A DNA stretch of 64,000 nucleotides from Mangifera indica (lineage: Eukaryota; Streptophyta; Magnoliopsida; Sapindales; Anacardiaceae): assembly GCF_011075055.1 (NCBI RefSeq), contig NC_058147.1, forward strand, positions 62,001-126,000, in the 5' to 3' direction. The stretch's first letter is position 1. Every line of letters starts with the position of its first letter. The position numbers and the translations under genes were made by a program. The notes under the pieces are model-generated. The model was not told the origin of the DNA. It saw only the letters and a list, made by a program, of their open reading frames with translations, and searched no databases. This document shows, piece by piece, positions 24,800-37,438 of this stretch.

Positions 24800-27272
24800 G
24801 AAAAAACAGTAGCAAACATAATATTAACATATAAGCAGAAGCAAAACCTTTTTTTTGGGTCTTCCTGCATTGTTTGGATTGTGTTGGCAGGACTTTTTGT
24901 TGTGCCCCAATTCATGGCAGTGACTACACCTAAGTGTGGACATAGGTTTTCTTTTTCTCTTTTCAGTGGGGTCTTTCCTTCTAGCCTTTCTGGGTCTGCT
25001 AGCTTTGCCATGCCTAACAGGTGGCTACAGCTTCTTTTCACATTCCTTTGGCTAGGTTCTCTTATCTGGAATAGGATGAATAATTTCAGCATATGTTATC
25101 ATATATGCTAAAATTTGTAACCTATCATCTACAAACTTATCAAAGGTGGGAAAATTCATGTGCAATATTGAACAAATTACATGTTGGCAAGGAATCCCAG
25201 ATAGCTGCCACATCCCACAATCACAGATTCTTTTGTCCAAATTCAAGGTGTATGGTCTACTTGGAATACCATTCATATCAATCACCTCGAATTCTTACAG
25301 TCCAACATATGAAATAGAGACATTTTGAGCTGTCTCAATACTTTTGTTTAACTTTTTAACAACAAGTGGAGGCAGTGAAATAACCCATTCAGTACCTACC
25401 TTCAGCCTACTATGAAGTCTCTTCATTATTCTTCTTTGATACAACTCCAACAAACTGAGAATAGGTAGCTCCCGATCTTCTCAAAGCCAACTATTAAATG
25501 TTTCAGACATATTATTTGTGATATGGTCAAATTTGGCTTCAGTGTCAAAACCAAATCTAGACCATTGATCTGGCTCATTGTCAATTACCCACTTGTAAGT
25601 GATTTCATCTACTGCCTTCATTTTATTTAATGCCTCATGAAAATCCACTTTATTTGATGCTCTAGAAATAGCCCAAAACAGATTTCAAAGATGTACCCCA
25701 GGGAAAGTTTTCCTGAAATTTGCATATACATGTCTTCCACAAAATCGACTCTTTGCATTAGGCCACTGAGTTTGCAAGACATGTATTATTCCTTTTTGCC
25801 TATCACTCATGAAAGTGATAGGCAAGACATCACCCGTGAATTCTTTCAACATCCCCAGGAAATAACCTTAACTATCATTGTTTTCTACTTCACAAACACA
25901 GATTGCTAATGGGAATATCCCATTGTTCGCGTCAATCGCTACAGCAGATAACAGGACTCCCTCAAAATGCCCCTTCAGATGACATTCATCAACCCCTATA
26001 AAACGACGACAACCCTCTAAAAAGCCTTTCTTCTGTGCAACAAAACTTAGAAAAAAGTGATGAAAATGCAGTGTCGAGGGAATTTCATCCCTAATTACCT
26101 TTATGATAGCTTTTGATCTTGCATTGGTCATCAACACAATATGACAATATTTAAATAGCCAGTTATACGATTTTACATACTCCTTTGCTGACAAACCAGT
26201 GGCAATTTTCTTAGCCCTAGACAATTTTCTATGATTTATCTGTAAAAAATGCTTCTGCTCCAACTGAACAGCTAGAGGCTTAATGCTACTCCCTTCTTGT
26301 GACCTTACAAACCTGTCAAATTTCTCAGCTACCCATAATGCACTCGTATCTGGGTTATTATGAACCCTGAGGCAAATGTGCGTTTGCTCGTACTGATGAA
26401 TTTGGTAGGAATGACCATCTACCATCAGAACTGCATAGAGATGGAATGGGTAGCCTTCAAATCTACACACAACTTTTATTCTTCTTTTCTCATTGTATAT
26501 CTTTTTTGTAGCAAACCCACGATCAACCGTGTAATCTTTGAGCACACACTTGAAATGGTCAACACTGTCAAAAACATGTCCAACCTCAAAATAAATCTTT
26601 CCATCTACATCTTTCTTAAAAGTCTTTTCCCCTCATATGTCTAGCTAATCTGCTAGCACCATCATTTTCTCCCTCATCACTTTCCCCATCACCATTTTCA
26701 GATTCATAATTAAGTCCTCGTGTCTCCTCATCATCCTCAACAGATTCAAACCTGATTTCAACTTCAGCATGGCTAACAGTCTCATCTTCATGCGATATAT
26801 CACTCCAATGAAAGTTATCATCATACTAGGTAAATACTTCATCCTCATCAGAACTTTTAGACGAACTTGTTGTTACAGGTGCTGTAAAGGTGTTGGGTGA
26901 GTTAGGTTCTGTTGGTTGGGTGTTGGGTTAACTGTGTGGAGATAGTAGAGGTGGAGGAGATCTACTATGTACTAGAATAAATTCAACGTACATCTGAATA
27001 ATTTGTTGACCTGCTTTATAATACTCTTCAAAGACATACATCATGTCCTCATCACTAGCAATGATGTAATTACCCTCTCCATTAGCTGATCTTGCTTCTA
27101 CTTTTATCTGCTTACCCGGATAAAGTTGCACCTCCTCATTTTCATTTGCAATACATTGCTTCACATCCTTGATGAACACAACTAAGCTATACTCTTCTGG
27201 ATCAACATTTCTTATTTCAGATGGTATGCCATAAACTTCAAATTTAATAGTGAACAACTTTGTAGAACTCAT
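24800..27272 (-). pseudogene. MURA-type MULE transposase, decayed
   Basis: Domains in order from the N-terminus: a PB1-like domain at 27272-26960 (MSSTKLFTIKFEVYGIP..., IIASDEDMMYVFEEYY); an acidic linker; a MuDR DNA-binding region at about 26640-26450 (DVDGKIYFEVGHVFDSV, RRIKVVCRFEGYPFHLYA); the DDE transposase core (VDECHLKGHFEGVLLSAVA at about 25990-25940, FMSDRQKGI near 25810, NNMSETFNSW near 25505); a SWIM zinc finger at about 25222-25163 (CDCGMWQLSGIPCQHVIC); and a C-terminal CCHC knuckle at about 24950-24890 (CSHCHELGHNKKSC). It carries in-frame stops (near 26829, 25868, 25690 and 25482) and a one-base shift in a T-run near 26618. No intact protein can be made. Confidence 0.9.
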
Positions 27273-27335
27273 CCTAACAAAACACAGAATTAGTTAAAAG
27301 AATAACAATTAATTTGAGAATGAAGGTGGACTGAT

Positions 27336-28190
27336 TAATAAGATGGTATCCCAACTTATGTAACAATGATGCAGCTTAATAAGATGGTATCCCAACTTAT
27401 GTAACAATGATGCAGCTTACCTAATGACACAACAACAACACTTCTCATACACAGAAACAAGGTAATATGCAACATTAGGAGATGATCAACATGTATGCAA
27501 TCTCACAGAAGAATATGACTCATGCAAAATCACTCAAAGCAACATGCAAATGGGTGTACACTTGACAAAAAGTATGCTACATTATTGTTGAATCATTGTT
27601 GCAACTTGCAACACTATTACACAACCTTGTTACACCAGAGAGAAATAAGGTTTTAGCAAACCTTCTCTTTCGCGTCAGTAGCACTGCACTCTCGGGTTTT
27701 CCAGCTTATGTAACAATGATGTAATTTACCCAATAACACAATAACAACACTCCTCATACACAGAAACATAACAGTATGCAATCTCACAGATGAATATGAC
27801 TCATGCAGAATCACTCAAAACAGCATGCAAATGGATGTACACTTGATAGAAAGTATGTTACATTATTGTTGAATCATTGTTGCAACTTGCAACACTATTA
27901 CACAACTTTGTTACACCAGAGAGAAATAAGGTTTTAGCAAACCTTCTCTTTCGCGCCAATAGCACTGTACTCTCAGAGTTCCTAGCTTATGTAACAATAA
28001 TGTAACTTACCCAATGGCACAACAACAACACTCCTTATACACAGAAACATAGCAGTATGCAACATTAGGAGATGATCAGCATGTATGCAATCTCACAGAA
28101 GAATATCACTCATATAGAATCACTCAAAACAACATGTAAATGGGTGTGCACTTAATAGAAAGTATGCTACATTATTGTTGAATCATTATG
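27336..28190. repeat. Tandem repeats in the MULE 5' leader
   Basis: A 41-bp duplication at 27336-27419 (aagatggtatcccaacttat...) leads into three ~280-310-bp units starting at about 27396, 27705 and 27986. Each has cttatgtaacaat, then tacacagaaaca, then tgcaatctcacag. The third is truncated. A further scatter of catacacagaaact phrases continues to about 28440. They sit between the right TIR and the transposase start, where subterminal regulatory repeats would be expected. Confidence 0.8.
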
Positions 28191-29442
28191 AAACAGAAAC
28201 TGATCATGCCCTAACTCATACACAGAAACTGATACATAATACTTAAAAACAGAATCTGATCATGCCTTAACTCATACACAGAAATTGAACATATAACCCA
28301 TACACAGAACTCAACGCCATCGAAAATACTTATACACAAGCCCAACAAAAGCAGTTAATACTCATACACATAACTAAATGCTCACCAAAATATAATCCAA
28401 CCCTAAATAGAAGTCATACACAGAAACTTACGTCAACAGTGCACATGCAAAACCCCCACGTTAATTTTTTTTTTTGCCTTGCCCTAAAATATACATATAA
28501 TGCTAACCCTAACATAACACAGACTATAATAGTACTCGACAACATCGATAAACAAGGTATCCGAAAGAATAAACCTCGACAACACGAAATATTTTTTGAA
28601 GGCCTCAGTTGGAGCAGACTTCGTCGTCGTTGCTATTTAACTCACCATGAAAAGCCACTATGCTTGTTGTCGGAATTGTTGGTGATCAGAGAAGCCGCAC
28701 CCAGCCAAACAAGTTGTACTTTCTCGTCTTCGTTGGTACTAAACTACTTCGTCCACCCTTGGTAACGTCGAACGATGTCTTGTCGTGCTCGTCTTTGTCG
28801 TCACTGTTAAAGGTTCACCGTTGATCACACTGGAGCACAATGAAACAAGGTAAACGAAAGACTAACGCGAATGGAATGTTAAACGAAAGAATGAAGGCCA
28901 AAGGGCGTTGCCTTGGTTTTGTTCAAATTTGAATTCTGACATCGGCTGGATAAGTGTTGCTCGTTCATTGGTGAAAGAGAAAAATCATTTTTCAAATTGG
29001 AGTGAAATGACACAAAGGTCTCTCACGTGTCGCATGTTCATTCGCTCATGTTCCCTAGACTAATCCTTTGTCGTCGATTTGTGCCCCAAAAATTCCCACC
29101 ATTGATTTCAAAATAATCATACTACATTTAATACCGACTGTAGCACGTTCTTCAATTGCACAGTTTTCGATGACTGATTCATTTTTTATGCGTCCGATTT
29201 TTTCCTGTTTTCGATAGGTGTCTTCCTTTCGTATTGCCACGTCAACCACCAAAGATTTGCAAACGCTGAATCGTCAAAAACCGTCGAAAAATCATTCTGC
29301 CTTTCAAATGACAATGCCACGCGTCAGCTTTCCATGCGTTGCATGTGCACGCGTCCCCTGCAGCATTAAATGTTGCAGATTTTTTTTTTTAAATCGTTTA
29401 TATTGATTTTAAAATAGAGAACCAGATTTATCATATTACCCT

Positions 29443-29562
29443 TTTTTCTGACGGAAAGTGTTAAAGTTGACTACTGGTGGGTGGGCTTTTGGTGTTTCCA
29501 TAGTTAAAAGGGTGGATATTGGAGAAAACAGCAAACCTTGGGTGGGAAATAGTCGTTTGGCC
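29443..29562 (-). repeat. MULE right terminal inverted repeat
   Basis: Inverted match to 24019-24140. Confidence 0.9.
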
Positions 29563-29571
29563 TAAACAAAA
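29563..29571. repeat. MULE target-site duplication, right
   Basis: taaacaaaa, identical to 24010-24018. Confidence 0.9.
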
Positions 29572-31374
29572 GCTAGAAAAATCTTATAAGCTTAAGGTAG
29601 GGTTTAACTGGGTTTACAACTGGTGACAAGTTTTGGGCCCAATAAATTGAAAGCTGGGCTGAATTGAATACCCAGTATTTGCAATGCAAAGCCTAATAAT
29701 TTTAATTAGAAATACATTCGAATCAAATTTAGTTGGACTGTATAAAAGCAAATTCAAAGTCAGTTTTTATCTGAAATTACTAGATTAAGCTCAAATTCAA
29801 CTTATTTAAAGTGGTAAAGAGTGACACCATGAAAGAGTAAAGTGACCAGAATAAGAGAAAAAATTGTTAATGAAATGAACTTTGGTGACACCAATGAAAC
29901 ATCGATTTCGAGCTATATTTAACGGACTGACCCTTCTTCAACTCACAAGCCCATACCCAATAGGCCCGAAGCCACCCTCCATTAAAATATGTAGATGCAC
30001 ATGCCCTCTCTTATCTCGACGTTGCTTTTGGCATCTACTGTAGCTTTTCTTGTTTCATTTACAATATGGTGCATATTTATTCTGTGATTGTTATATAATT
30101 TATTGATCGGATACTAAAAGAGAGCGATCTGGTTCCCTCAAAGGGCCTTCTAACCACCTTCAGAAAAGTAGTTTTACCTTTTTATATATAAAATATAACA
30201 TTGATAATATTTTATTGAAATTATTGATAATGGGTTAGTAAGGACATGTGAGGGTGAAAATGGAGCTAGTGGCTTGTTGCACTTTCCAGTTTCCATGGCA
30301 ACAACTGGTACTTTTGGATCATTGTGGAAACTGTTGAAAAATTAATATCTTGGGAAGAGCAGAGCGGTATATTTAGTCATAGAAAACAAAGACACTGTTA
30401 GACTGATACAACAATATATGAAGGGAGACTCGGAAAAGAGAGACGTTGGAACAGGGACCCCAATTCCTTCCCCCCCGTGTTTTATATGACGTTCTCTTTG
30501 GCTCTTGCACTTTATCTTTTACTGGCTTTGGAATCTGGAACCCCTCGTTATATTCTATTCTATTGCGCTACAGAAATAAACCCAATTGTCCATTATTTTC
30601 TTTTTCAGGCCCACCATACTCGGAGATATAGGCTTCCTTGGTCTTCGATGTAGTAAGTAAAAAGCCCAAGGACCTATGTTCAGACAAACCTTACTTTTTT
30701 TTTCTAATTTTTATTTATTTTGAAAATTTTAAATATTTATTTATTTGTTAATTTTGGTTATTATTATCAAAGAAAAAATTATTATTATGAGATTTCATTT
30801 TTTAAAAATTATTTTATTTTTATTTTTAATTTTAATTTTAAAAACTAACAATTTTTTTCTAATTTGTTTTTAAAAAATTATTTGTTCACTTCCACCATAT
30901 GAATTTTTAAGATTTTTTATATTTTAAGACTAACAATTGTCTTAAAATGATGATTTTACTTCTAATAGTAACAATAAAAATTTAATAGATGGATAAGTGT
31001 TTAAATTTTTAAAAGTTAATAGGTAAAAATTTAGAAAAAGAGTAATTTTTGAATGGGAATAAATTCTTTGGCCCTAGGTAAAAATAAAATCTGTCAGTGA
31101 AATCCATTCGAGCTAATTCGAGTTCAGTTTAATGATGGAGTTAAATGAATCAAAATCAAAGTAAACTTGTTAAGTTTCAGCTCTATTTGAAATCAATCGT
31201 ATGCATCAAAACTCATATTGTTAGCCTTTTTTGTTAAACTTTCTCTTGAGTAATTCTTTTCCTTTTTCAATATTATTGTTGATTAACTGGAGTATGAATT
31301 TGAATCATACTTAAACTAGCTTTTCCTTAGGTTTGGCTCGCTAAATTTCATCCCTAATTTACCTATAGCCAAAA
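29572..31374. other. AT-rich spacer between MULE and Copia
   Basis: No supported gene. The left part is the displaced upstream flank of TRM6. 30700-31050 is very AT-rich, and 31090-31200 has dispersed gagctaattcgagttcag-type phrases. Confidence 0.5.
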
Positions 31375-31895
31375 TGTGAATCTAGTGTTTCAATCTCTAC
31401 AGCAAAGCCCAAGTCTGTTTTATAAGAAGCAAATCATGTAGAGACATCAACTTAATATGTTGAAGCCTAGAAAGTCCAATTGAATACAACATGTTTGGTT
31501 TAAATTTCTTAAACCAAAATGCAACGAATTATGTCGAGTCTTAAGCTTCCTCGAGAAGCTTCAGTTGACTATTGTTCAAAATGTCTGATGTACTTTTTAT
31601 GACTAAAAAACAATTCTCTTCTTTTCTACTCTTTTTTCTTCAAGTTTATCTTGTCTGAAGATAATCGAACAATGCTCTGAAGTTTACTTATGATTAGTTA
31701 TAGTTAGTTATGATTCAACGGTTGTGATGTGGTTAATTAATTGTAGCCAGATTGGCAGTTATTTCTTATATAAATCGTATAAAAAATTAATGAAGATCAT
31801 TTGAGGTATTTTTCTGTAATTTGGTATGCGTTTTTTTGCTTTATTGCTCTAGTTCTTTTGAATCTTATGTTGATTCATTCGAAGTACACTAGTTA
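31375..31895 (+). repeat. Copia 5' LTR
   Basis: Starts TGTGAATCTAGTG. A TATA-like stretch (cttatataaatcg) lies at about 31766-31780. The 3' boundary is approximate. Confidence 0.8.
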
Positions 31896-31912
31896 TTTTT
31901 CGAAGCATTTCA

Positions 31913-31924
31913 TGGTATTAGAGT
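31913..31924 (+). other. Copia primer-binding site
   Basis: tggtattagagt, a two-transition variant of the TGGTATCAGAGC site complementary to initiator tRNA-Met. Confidence 0.75.
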
Positions 31925-32202
31925 CAATGACTAACGTTGCCATGACTCATGATTCTAGTCTTTTTAGCTTAGGCAATACTTGGACGCCGGAACATAAGTC
32001 AATTAGAGTGGAGTCTTTAAAGACAAGTCATCTTAATCTCCACACGTTTCTTGTATCAAGTTTGAAAGCCATAAGTCCAAAGTTAACTTAACATAATTAC
32101 TAGTACTAGAGAGCTCAAGCACTATACACAATAAGTGCTTATGGTCTCAAAGAACACTTTATAGGTTTAGTTTCCTATCCTGCTCTTTTTATAGATATGA
32201 AA

Positions 32203-35200
32203 TCTGAAAATAGTCTGACTGATGTGAAACAAGTTAATCCTAAGTATCATGTGTGGAAAAGATTTGATGAATTTTTAATGAGCTAGTTATTGGCTTCTAT
32301 GTCTAAAGAGATGTTCAATAATATGGCAAATTGTTTTACTAGTTGTGATGTGTGGCATATCTTAAAATATTATTCTATGTCTGAGTCTAAAATCAGAACT
32401 GTGAACCTAAAAAATATTATGCAAAATTTTAAAAAAAGCAGTATAAGTGTGCAAGAATACATAATAAGGTTAAAACAGATGTTTGATACATTGGTAGCTT
32501 GTGGTCAACAAATCACTAAAGAAAAGTTGATTACTTATGTGATTGATGGTATTAGCCCTGAATTTGAACCCATGATAGTAATTATTATCACCAATATGTG
32601 TTCATCTATTGAGAAATTGAGTCTAGCAATTATAAAACTTAGTCTATAGAAATATGAGTAGAGTGAGTCAAACTACAATACCCAAGGTAGAGGTAGAGGG
32701 AACTTTTCTAATAAGCCTAAGGTTGTTTGTCAGTTGTGTGACAAAACTAGACAGATGGCCTTGCCATGTTATCACAAGTTTGATATCACTTTCTTAGGTC
32801 AAAATCAAAACCAGGATTCCAACAATCACAACTCAACCAGTACAGCTTGCATAGCCATTTAGATACCAAACTCAACCATTCAAACTTACTCACCTCAAAT
32901 CTTTACCTACACTTCTACACTATCTTAATGTGATGTTCCAACACCCTTTCACCCTCAAAATTAATCCTCATAAGGAACTTCATCTAGTTACCATTATCCC
33001 AATATTGTTATGTCTTATACCCAACCACTTTCACATCAGGTGTTGTCTATTGCTCAGTTGGCCCAAACAATTGCTATTAATCTTGGTACAACCTATGGCC
33101 CTATGTCTTATCTTAGTGTTGGGAATACTACATAGTCGCACATAGCTTGTCATAATACTATAGATTATTTGAGTTGGTATATAGATTCTAGAGCATCAGA
33201 TCATATGATTGCTAAAGTAAACCAACTTGCTATCAAAGAGGACTATGTGGAGGCACAACAACTCTAAATGGGTAGTAGAGAGTATCTCAAAATCTCCCAC
33301 ACAGGCTTTATTTCTCTTCCGACCTCTTTCTCTAGTAGACATTTGTACCTTAAAAATATTTTATGTGTTCCCAAAATTACCAAAAATCTCTTTACATTTT
33401 CAAATTTACTAGAGATAATAATGTGACTATATAATTTATGCATGATTGTTGTTTTATCAAGGACAAGGACTGCAAGATAGTGTTGCTGCAAGGAACACTT
33501 AGGAATGAATTATACCAACTCCAGTTGCCTTCAGACAGCCCTTTAGTTTGCTACTCTACAAGAAAATTTTTTTCTTACTATTTAATGAATAAAACCACAA
33601 AAAATGTTGAGGCTAATGGCTGTAAAAATAGTAGTCTTATTATGAATAAAATTAATATTTATGTTTGACATAAGAGGCTTAGTCATCTGTGTAAAAAAAA
33701 ACCATGAAACAAATTTTTAATTCTTTACATCTATATGCTGATTTTCAAAATTTCAATTATTGTAAAGATTGTCATTTTGGTAAACATCATCAAAGGCATT
33801 TCTCCATCTCTCATTCTAGAGCTACCTAGCCATTAGAGCTAATGCATAGTGATACATAGGTCCAACCCCTATTTTGTCTAGACAGAGGTTTAGATACTAC
33901 ATACACTTTATTAATGATTGTACTCAATAAACATGGTTGTCTCCTCTTAAATCAAAATCTAAAGTAGCTACTATTTTTAAGTTTTTTCATAAATTTGTAG
34001 AAACTCAATTTGAAAATAAGTTGAAAAAAGTTCAAATAGATTAGGGTGGTAAGTATAGAGCCTTAGTTTCCTATTTCTATGAGTTAGGTATAGATTATAG
34101 AGTGTCTTGTCCTCATACATATCATTAACATAGGAGAGTTGAGCATAAACTTAGGCACATTATAGAATTAGGCCTTGTGTTATTGTCTTAAGCCAACATG
34201 CCTTTGAATTTCTTGTGGGAAGCCTTTTAGGCTTACGTTTTTCTAATTAATTGTATGTTCTCTGCTATTCTATCAAACACTACTCCTTATAATTTCTTGA
34301 GACCATATAATCATCAAAATTTTGACTTTCACACTAAAAAAATATGTCTTCTTAGGGTATAGCCTCAAACACAAAGAGTATAAGTGTTTTAGCAATTGTG
34401 AGAGAGTTTATATATTTGTTTCTATCAGATTTAATGAAACAAACTATCTTTTTCATAATGATCCTATTTTTTTTCTAGGTTGTCACATCCATCGTTTGTG
34501 TCATTACCTCAAATTTCACTTCATGGTGTCTTTTTACCTTGTAGTATTAGTTCTTCATCTATTAAACAAAGTCTTGTACTTAGTGCTCCTGGAGACATCA
34601 CACCTAGGAGGTTGTATTCTACCAACACATCTAATACAACATTGAACTCTACTATTATTATACAATCACAAATTGTTTTCACACCAAACACAACCTAAAA
34701 TACTTCTTTATATCAAAAAGCCTGTGTAAATACCTTATCTAACAAACCATTGATTCACCTTGAACAATCTATTTTTCTTTAAACAACAACCAACCTTACA
34801 ATCCTAAGACACTTTCAATTATGTCCCACTAGAGGTTGTGTTTCCACATGGTCCAAATGTAGTACCTATAATACTATTAATCCAATATGGTCATCCTGTG
34901 TTAACCAGAGCTAAAACAAGATATTTTCCTCCACTAAGAAAATTTTCTTATATGTCTTGAGTCTATTATTAAAGAACCTGACAATACAATTGCAACCTAA
35001 GCGAGTCTAAAACGGTATTAGGCTATGAAAACTAAATATGCGGCTTTACAAAAAAACCAAACCTGGAAGCTAGTTGCTCCTGTTCCAGACCAACGTCTTA
35101 TAGAACACAAATGGGTTTTTTAGATAAAACTTAATACAAATAGGTACATAAATTAAAAGCTAGGTTAGTGGCAAAAGACTTCCAACAGACCTTAGGAGTT

Positions 35201-36557
35201 GATTACTTTGATACATTTAATCACCATTATGATTATATTAACTCTAACAGTTTCTCATGAGTGGTATGTGCTTCAGATTGACATTAATAATGCCTTCTTG
35301 AATGGTAATCTTTAAGAAAAGGTTTACATGAGTCAACCCCAAGGGTTTGTAGATCCAGCTAGGCTACATTTTGTTTGCAGGCTTAAAAAGACATTTTATG
35401 GGTTAAAGCAGGCTCCCAAAGCCTAGTATGATAAACTAAAAAACACTTCTATAGAGAGGTTTTGTAAATACAGTTTCTAACTCCAATTTGTTCATTTTAA
35501 GTAGTAATCCAGTCAAGGTGTTTATGTTAATATATGTGGATGACATTTTGATTACTAGTTCAGATGTTGCTTATATACAAAACTTGATAACAGATCTAAA
35601 TTCTCAATTTTCTCTTAAGAACTTGGGTGCACTCAATTTCTTTCTATGCATAGAGGTCCACAGAAACAACAATGGTGTGCATCTGTGCCAACCTAAACAT
35701 ACAAAGAAGCAAGATGCTAAAGCATGTCAAAGTCCTACGACAACAAGGGTAAAACTTTTTATGGGTGATAGTGAACTATATGGGAACCCAACATAGTATA
35801 GGAGCACAATAGGTACTCTACAGTATCTCACTCTTACAAGGCCTGATCTTGTATATGTGATAAATAAATTAAGTCAATTTTTAAAAGAGTCTACTGTTCT
35901 TCAATGGCAAGCCCGCAAAATAGTATTACGATATATTAAAGGGACAAGGTTTCAGGGATTGCTCATAAAACCAGCATCAATTTTTAACATAAAAGTATTT
36001 TCAAATGCTAACTAGGCTAAAAGACCAGAGGACAGGAAGTCCACCGATGGGTATAGTGTATTTTTTGGAGGAAACTTAGTCTAGTGGGCATCCAAAAAAC
36101 AGAAGGTGGTGGCATTGTCTTCCACCGAGGCACAATACAAAGCAATTAATCAAACTACAACTGAGATAGCCTGAGTTAAGAGTTTGTTAACTAAAATAAA
36201 TATATCGTATTTTTCTATGCCTATTATTTAGTGTGATAATATGAGTGCAAGTGCTCTGGGTTCAAGGCATTGCTCCACAGCAAGACAAAACACATAGAAA
36301 TTGTAGCGCATTTTGTGAGGGAGCAGGAAGCAGCCAAGAGTTTGAGAGTGCAGTATGTGCCTACTGAACATCAGGTTTTTGACATTCTAACAAAGCCTTT
36401 AGCCATCTCCAGATTTGAGACACTCAAAGGCAATCTAAACATACAAGAATGTGTAAAGTTCTCTAAGGAATGTGAAGAAAGTACAAAAGCCCAGCCTCAG
36501 ACTTTGATAAGTGTTAGTTCTGAAGATGTATTACTCATATCAGGAGAAGAGAGCTAG
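32203..36557 (+). pseudogene. Copia gag-pol remnant
   Basis: Gag at 32203-32650 (MSKEMFNNMANCFTSCDVW, VQEYIIRLKQMFDTLV). A degraded zinc knuckle lies near 32730. Protease region is near 33187 (DSRASDHM, where DSGASDH is usual). Integrase is only traceable in pieces (33670-34300). Reverse transcriptase spans about 35040-35700 ([21 protein letters not shown]). RNase H lies at about 36010-36170 (KSTDGYSVFFGGN, ALSSTEAQYKAI), with the usual C-terminal tail at 36300-36450 (HFVREQEAAKSLRVQYVPTEHQ, DILTKPL). Many frames are closed by TAG or TAA, several where TGG or CAG/CAA is expected. Confidence 0.9.
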
Positions 36558-36589
36558 CAGGGATAGTATTCATCCATTGTTGAATTGCA

Positions 36590-36780
36590 GGGAGGAGATA
36601 TATTAAATTGTAGGCTTAGTATTGTTGAATTTTGGTTGTAGGCTTAGTCTTGCTATTTTTGGTTTCAAGGAGGATATCTGAATTACAGGAGTTCTAGTAT
36701 TACTGAATTTTGATTGTAAACTTAGTCTTGCTATTTTTGGCTTCAAGGAGGAGATATCTGAATTGCAAGAGTTTCGTAGA
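36590..36780 (+). repeat. ~100-bp direct repeat before the 3' LTR
   Basis: The block gaattttgrttgtaracttagtcttgctatttttgg plus caaggaggagata recurs two to three times between the RNase H end and the polypurine tract, duplicating purine-rich priming-like sequence. Confidence 0.65.
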
Positions 36781-36843
36781 AATGTTGTAGTTCAGTTACA
36801 GTTTTTTTTAGCAAGCCTTCTGCTGCTTCCAACTACTTCGACT

Positions 36844-36853
36844 TAAGGGAGGA
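36844..36853 (+). other. Copia polypurine tract
   Basis: taagggagga directly abuts the TG of the 3' LTR. Confidence 0.75.
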
Positions 36854-37375
36854 TGTGAATCCAATGTTTCAATCTTTGCAACAAAGCCCAAGTCTATTTT
36901 ATAAGAAGCAGATCATGTAGAGACAACAACTTAATATGTTGAACCTCAAAAGGTCCAGTCTAATACTACACGTTTGGTTTAAATTTTTTAGACCAAAATG
37001 CAACAAATTAAACCAAGCCTTAAGTTTCCTTGAGAAGCTTCAGTTGACGGTTGTTCAAAATGTCTCATGTACTTTCTTTGACTAAAAAACACTTCTCTTT
37101 TCTTCTACTCTTCCCTCTTCAAGTTCATCTTATCTGGCGATAATCTAACGATGTTCTGAAATTTACTTATGATTAGTTACAGGTTTATTATGATCTAATG
37201 ATTGTGATGTGGTTAGTTAATTATAGCTAGGTTGGCAACTATTTCTTGTATAAATACTGTGTAAATCATATGAAAGATTATTAATAAAAATCATTCGGGT
37301 CACTTTACAGTAAGTTGGTGTGCGTGTTTTTGCTCTGGTTCTTTTGAATCTTGTGTTGATTCATTTGGAATATAT
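36854..37375 (+). repeat. Copia 3' LTR
   Basis: Homologous to 31375-31895. The right boundary is set by loss of similarity before the CT microsatellite. Confidence 0.8.
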
Positions 37376-37390
37376 TAAATCTTGTGTTTT

Positions 37391-37438
37391 TGCTCTCTCT
37401 CTCTCTCTCTCTCTCCCTGTATATATATATATATATAA
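37391..37438. repeat. Compound (CT)n-(AT)n microsatellite
   Basis: About eleven CT units, a short break (ccctg), then about nine AT units, just outside the Copia 3' LTR. Confidence 0.9.

Larger units (their letters stand above)
24019..29562 (-). mobile_element. Complete Mutator-like element (MULE), 5544 bp
   Basis: Bounded by long terminal inverted repeats that start GGCCAAA and share cactatttcccacccaagg-type sequence for about 120 bp (24019-24140 against the complement of 29443-29562; high identity by eye). Flanked by a perfect 9-bp duplication. The interior has a minus-strand MURA-like transposase at 24800-27272, tandem repeats upstream of it at 27336-28190, and non-coding DNA up to the right TIR. 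Clean ends with a decayed transposase imply either mobilisation in trans or decay after insertion. It lies directly upstream of TRM6. Confidence 0.93.
31375..37375 (+). mobile_element. Full-length, decayed Ty1/Copia retrotransposon
   Basis: LTRs at about 31375-31895 and 36854-37375 both start TGTGAATC and match along ~510 bp with many substitutions (roughly 15% in the first 230 bp by eye), so the insertion is old. PBS is at 31913-31924 and the polypurine tract just before 36854. The interior order is gag, protease, integrase, reverse transcriptase, RNase H, which is diagnostic of Copia. No target duplication was recognisable. Confidence 0.92.

Noticed and set aside
24706..25111. Two opposite-strand open frames over 100 codons
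   Set aside because: Shadow frames of the MULE transposase C-terminus, which reads CSHCHELGHNKKSC in another frame.
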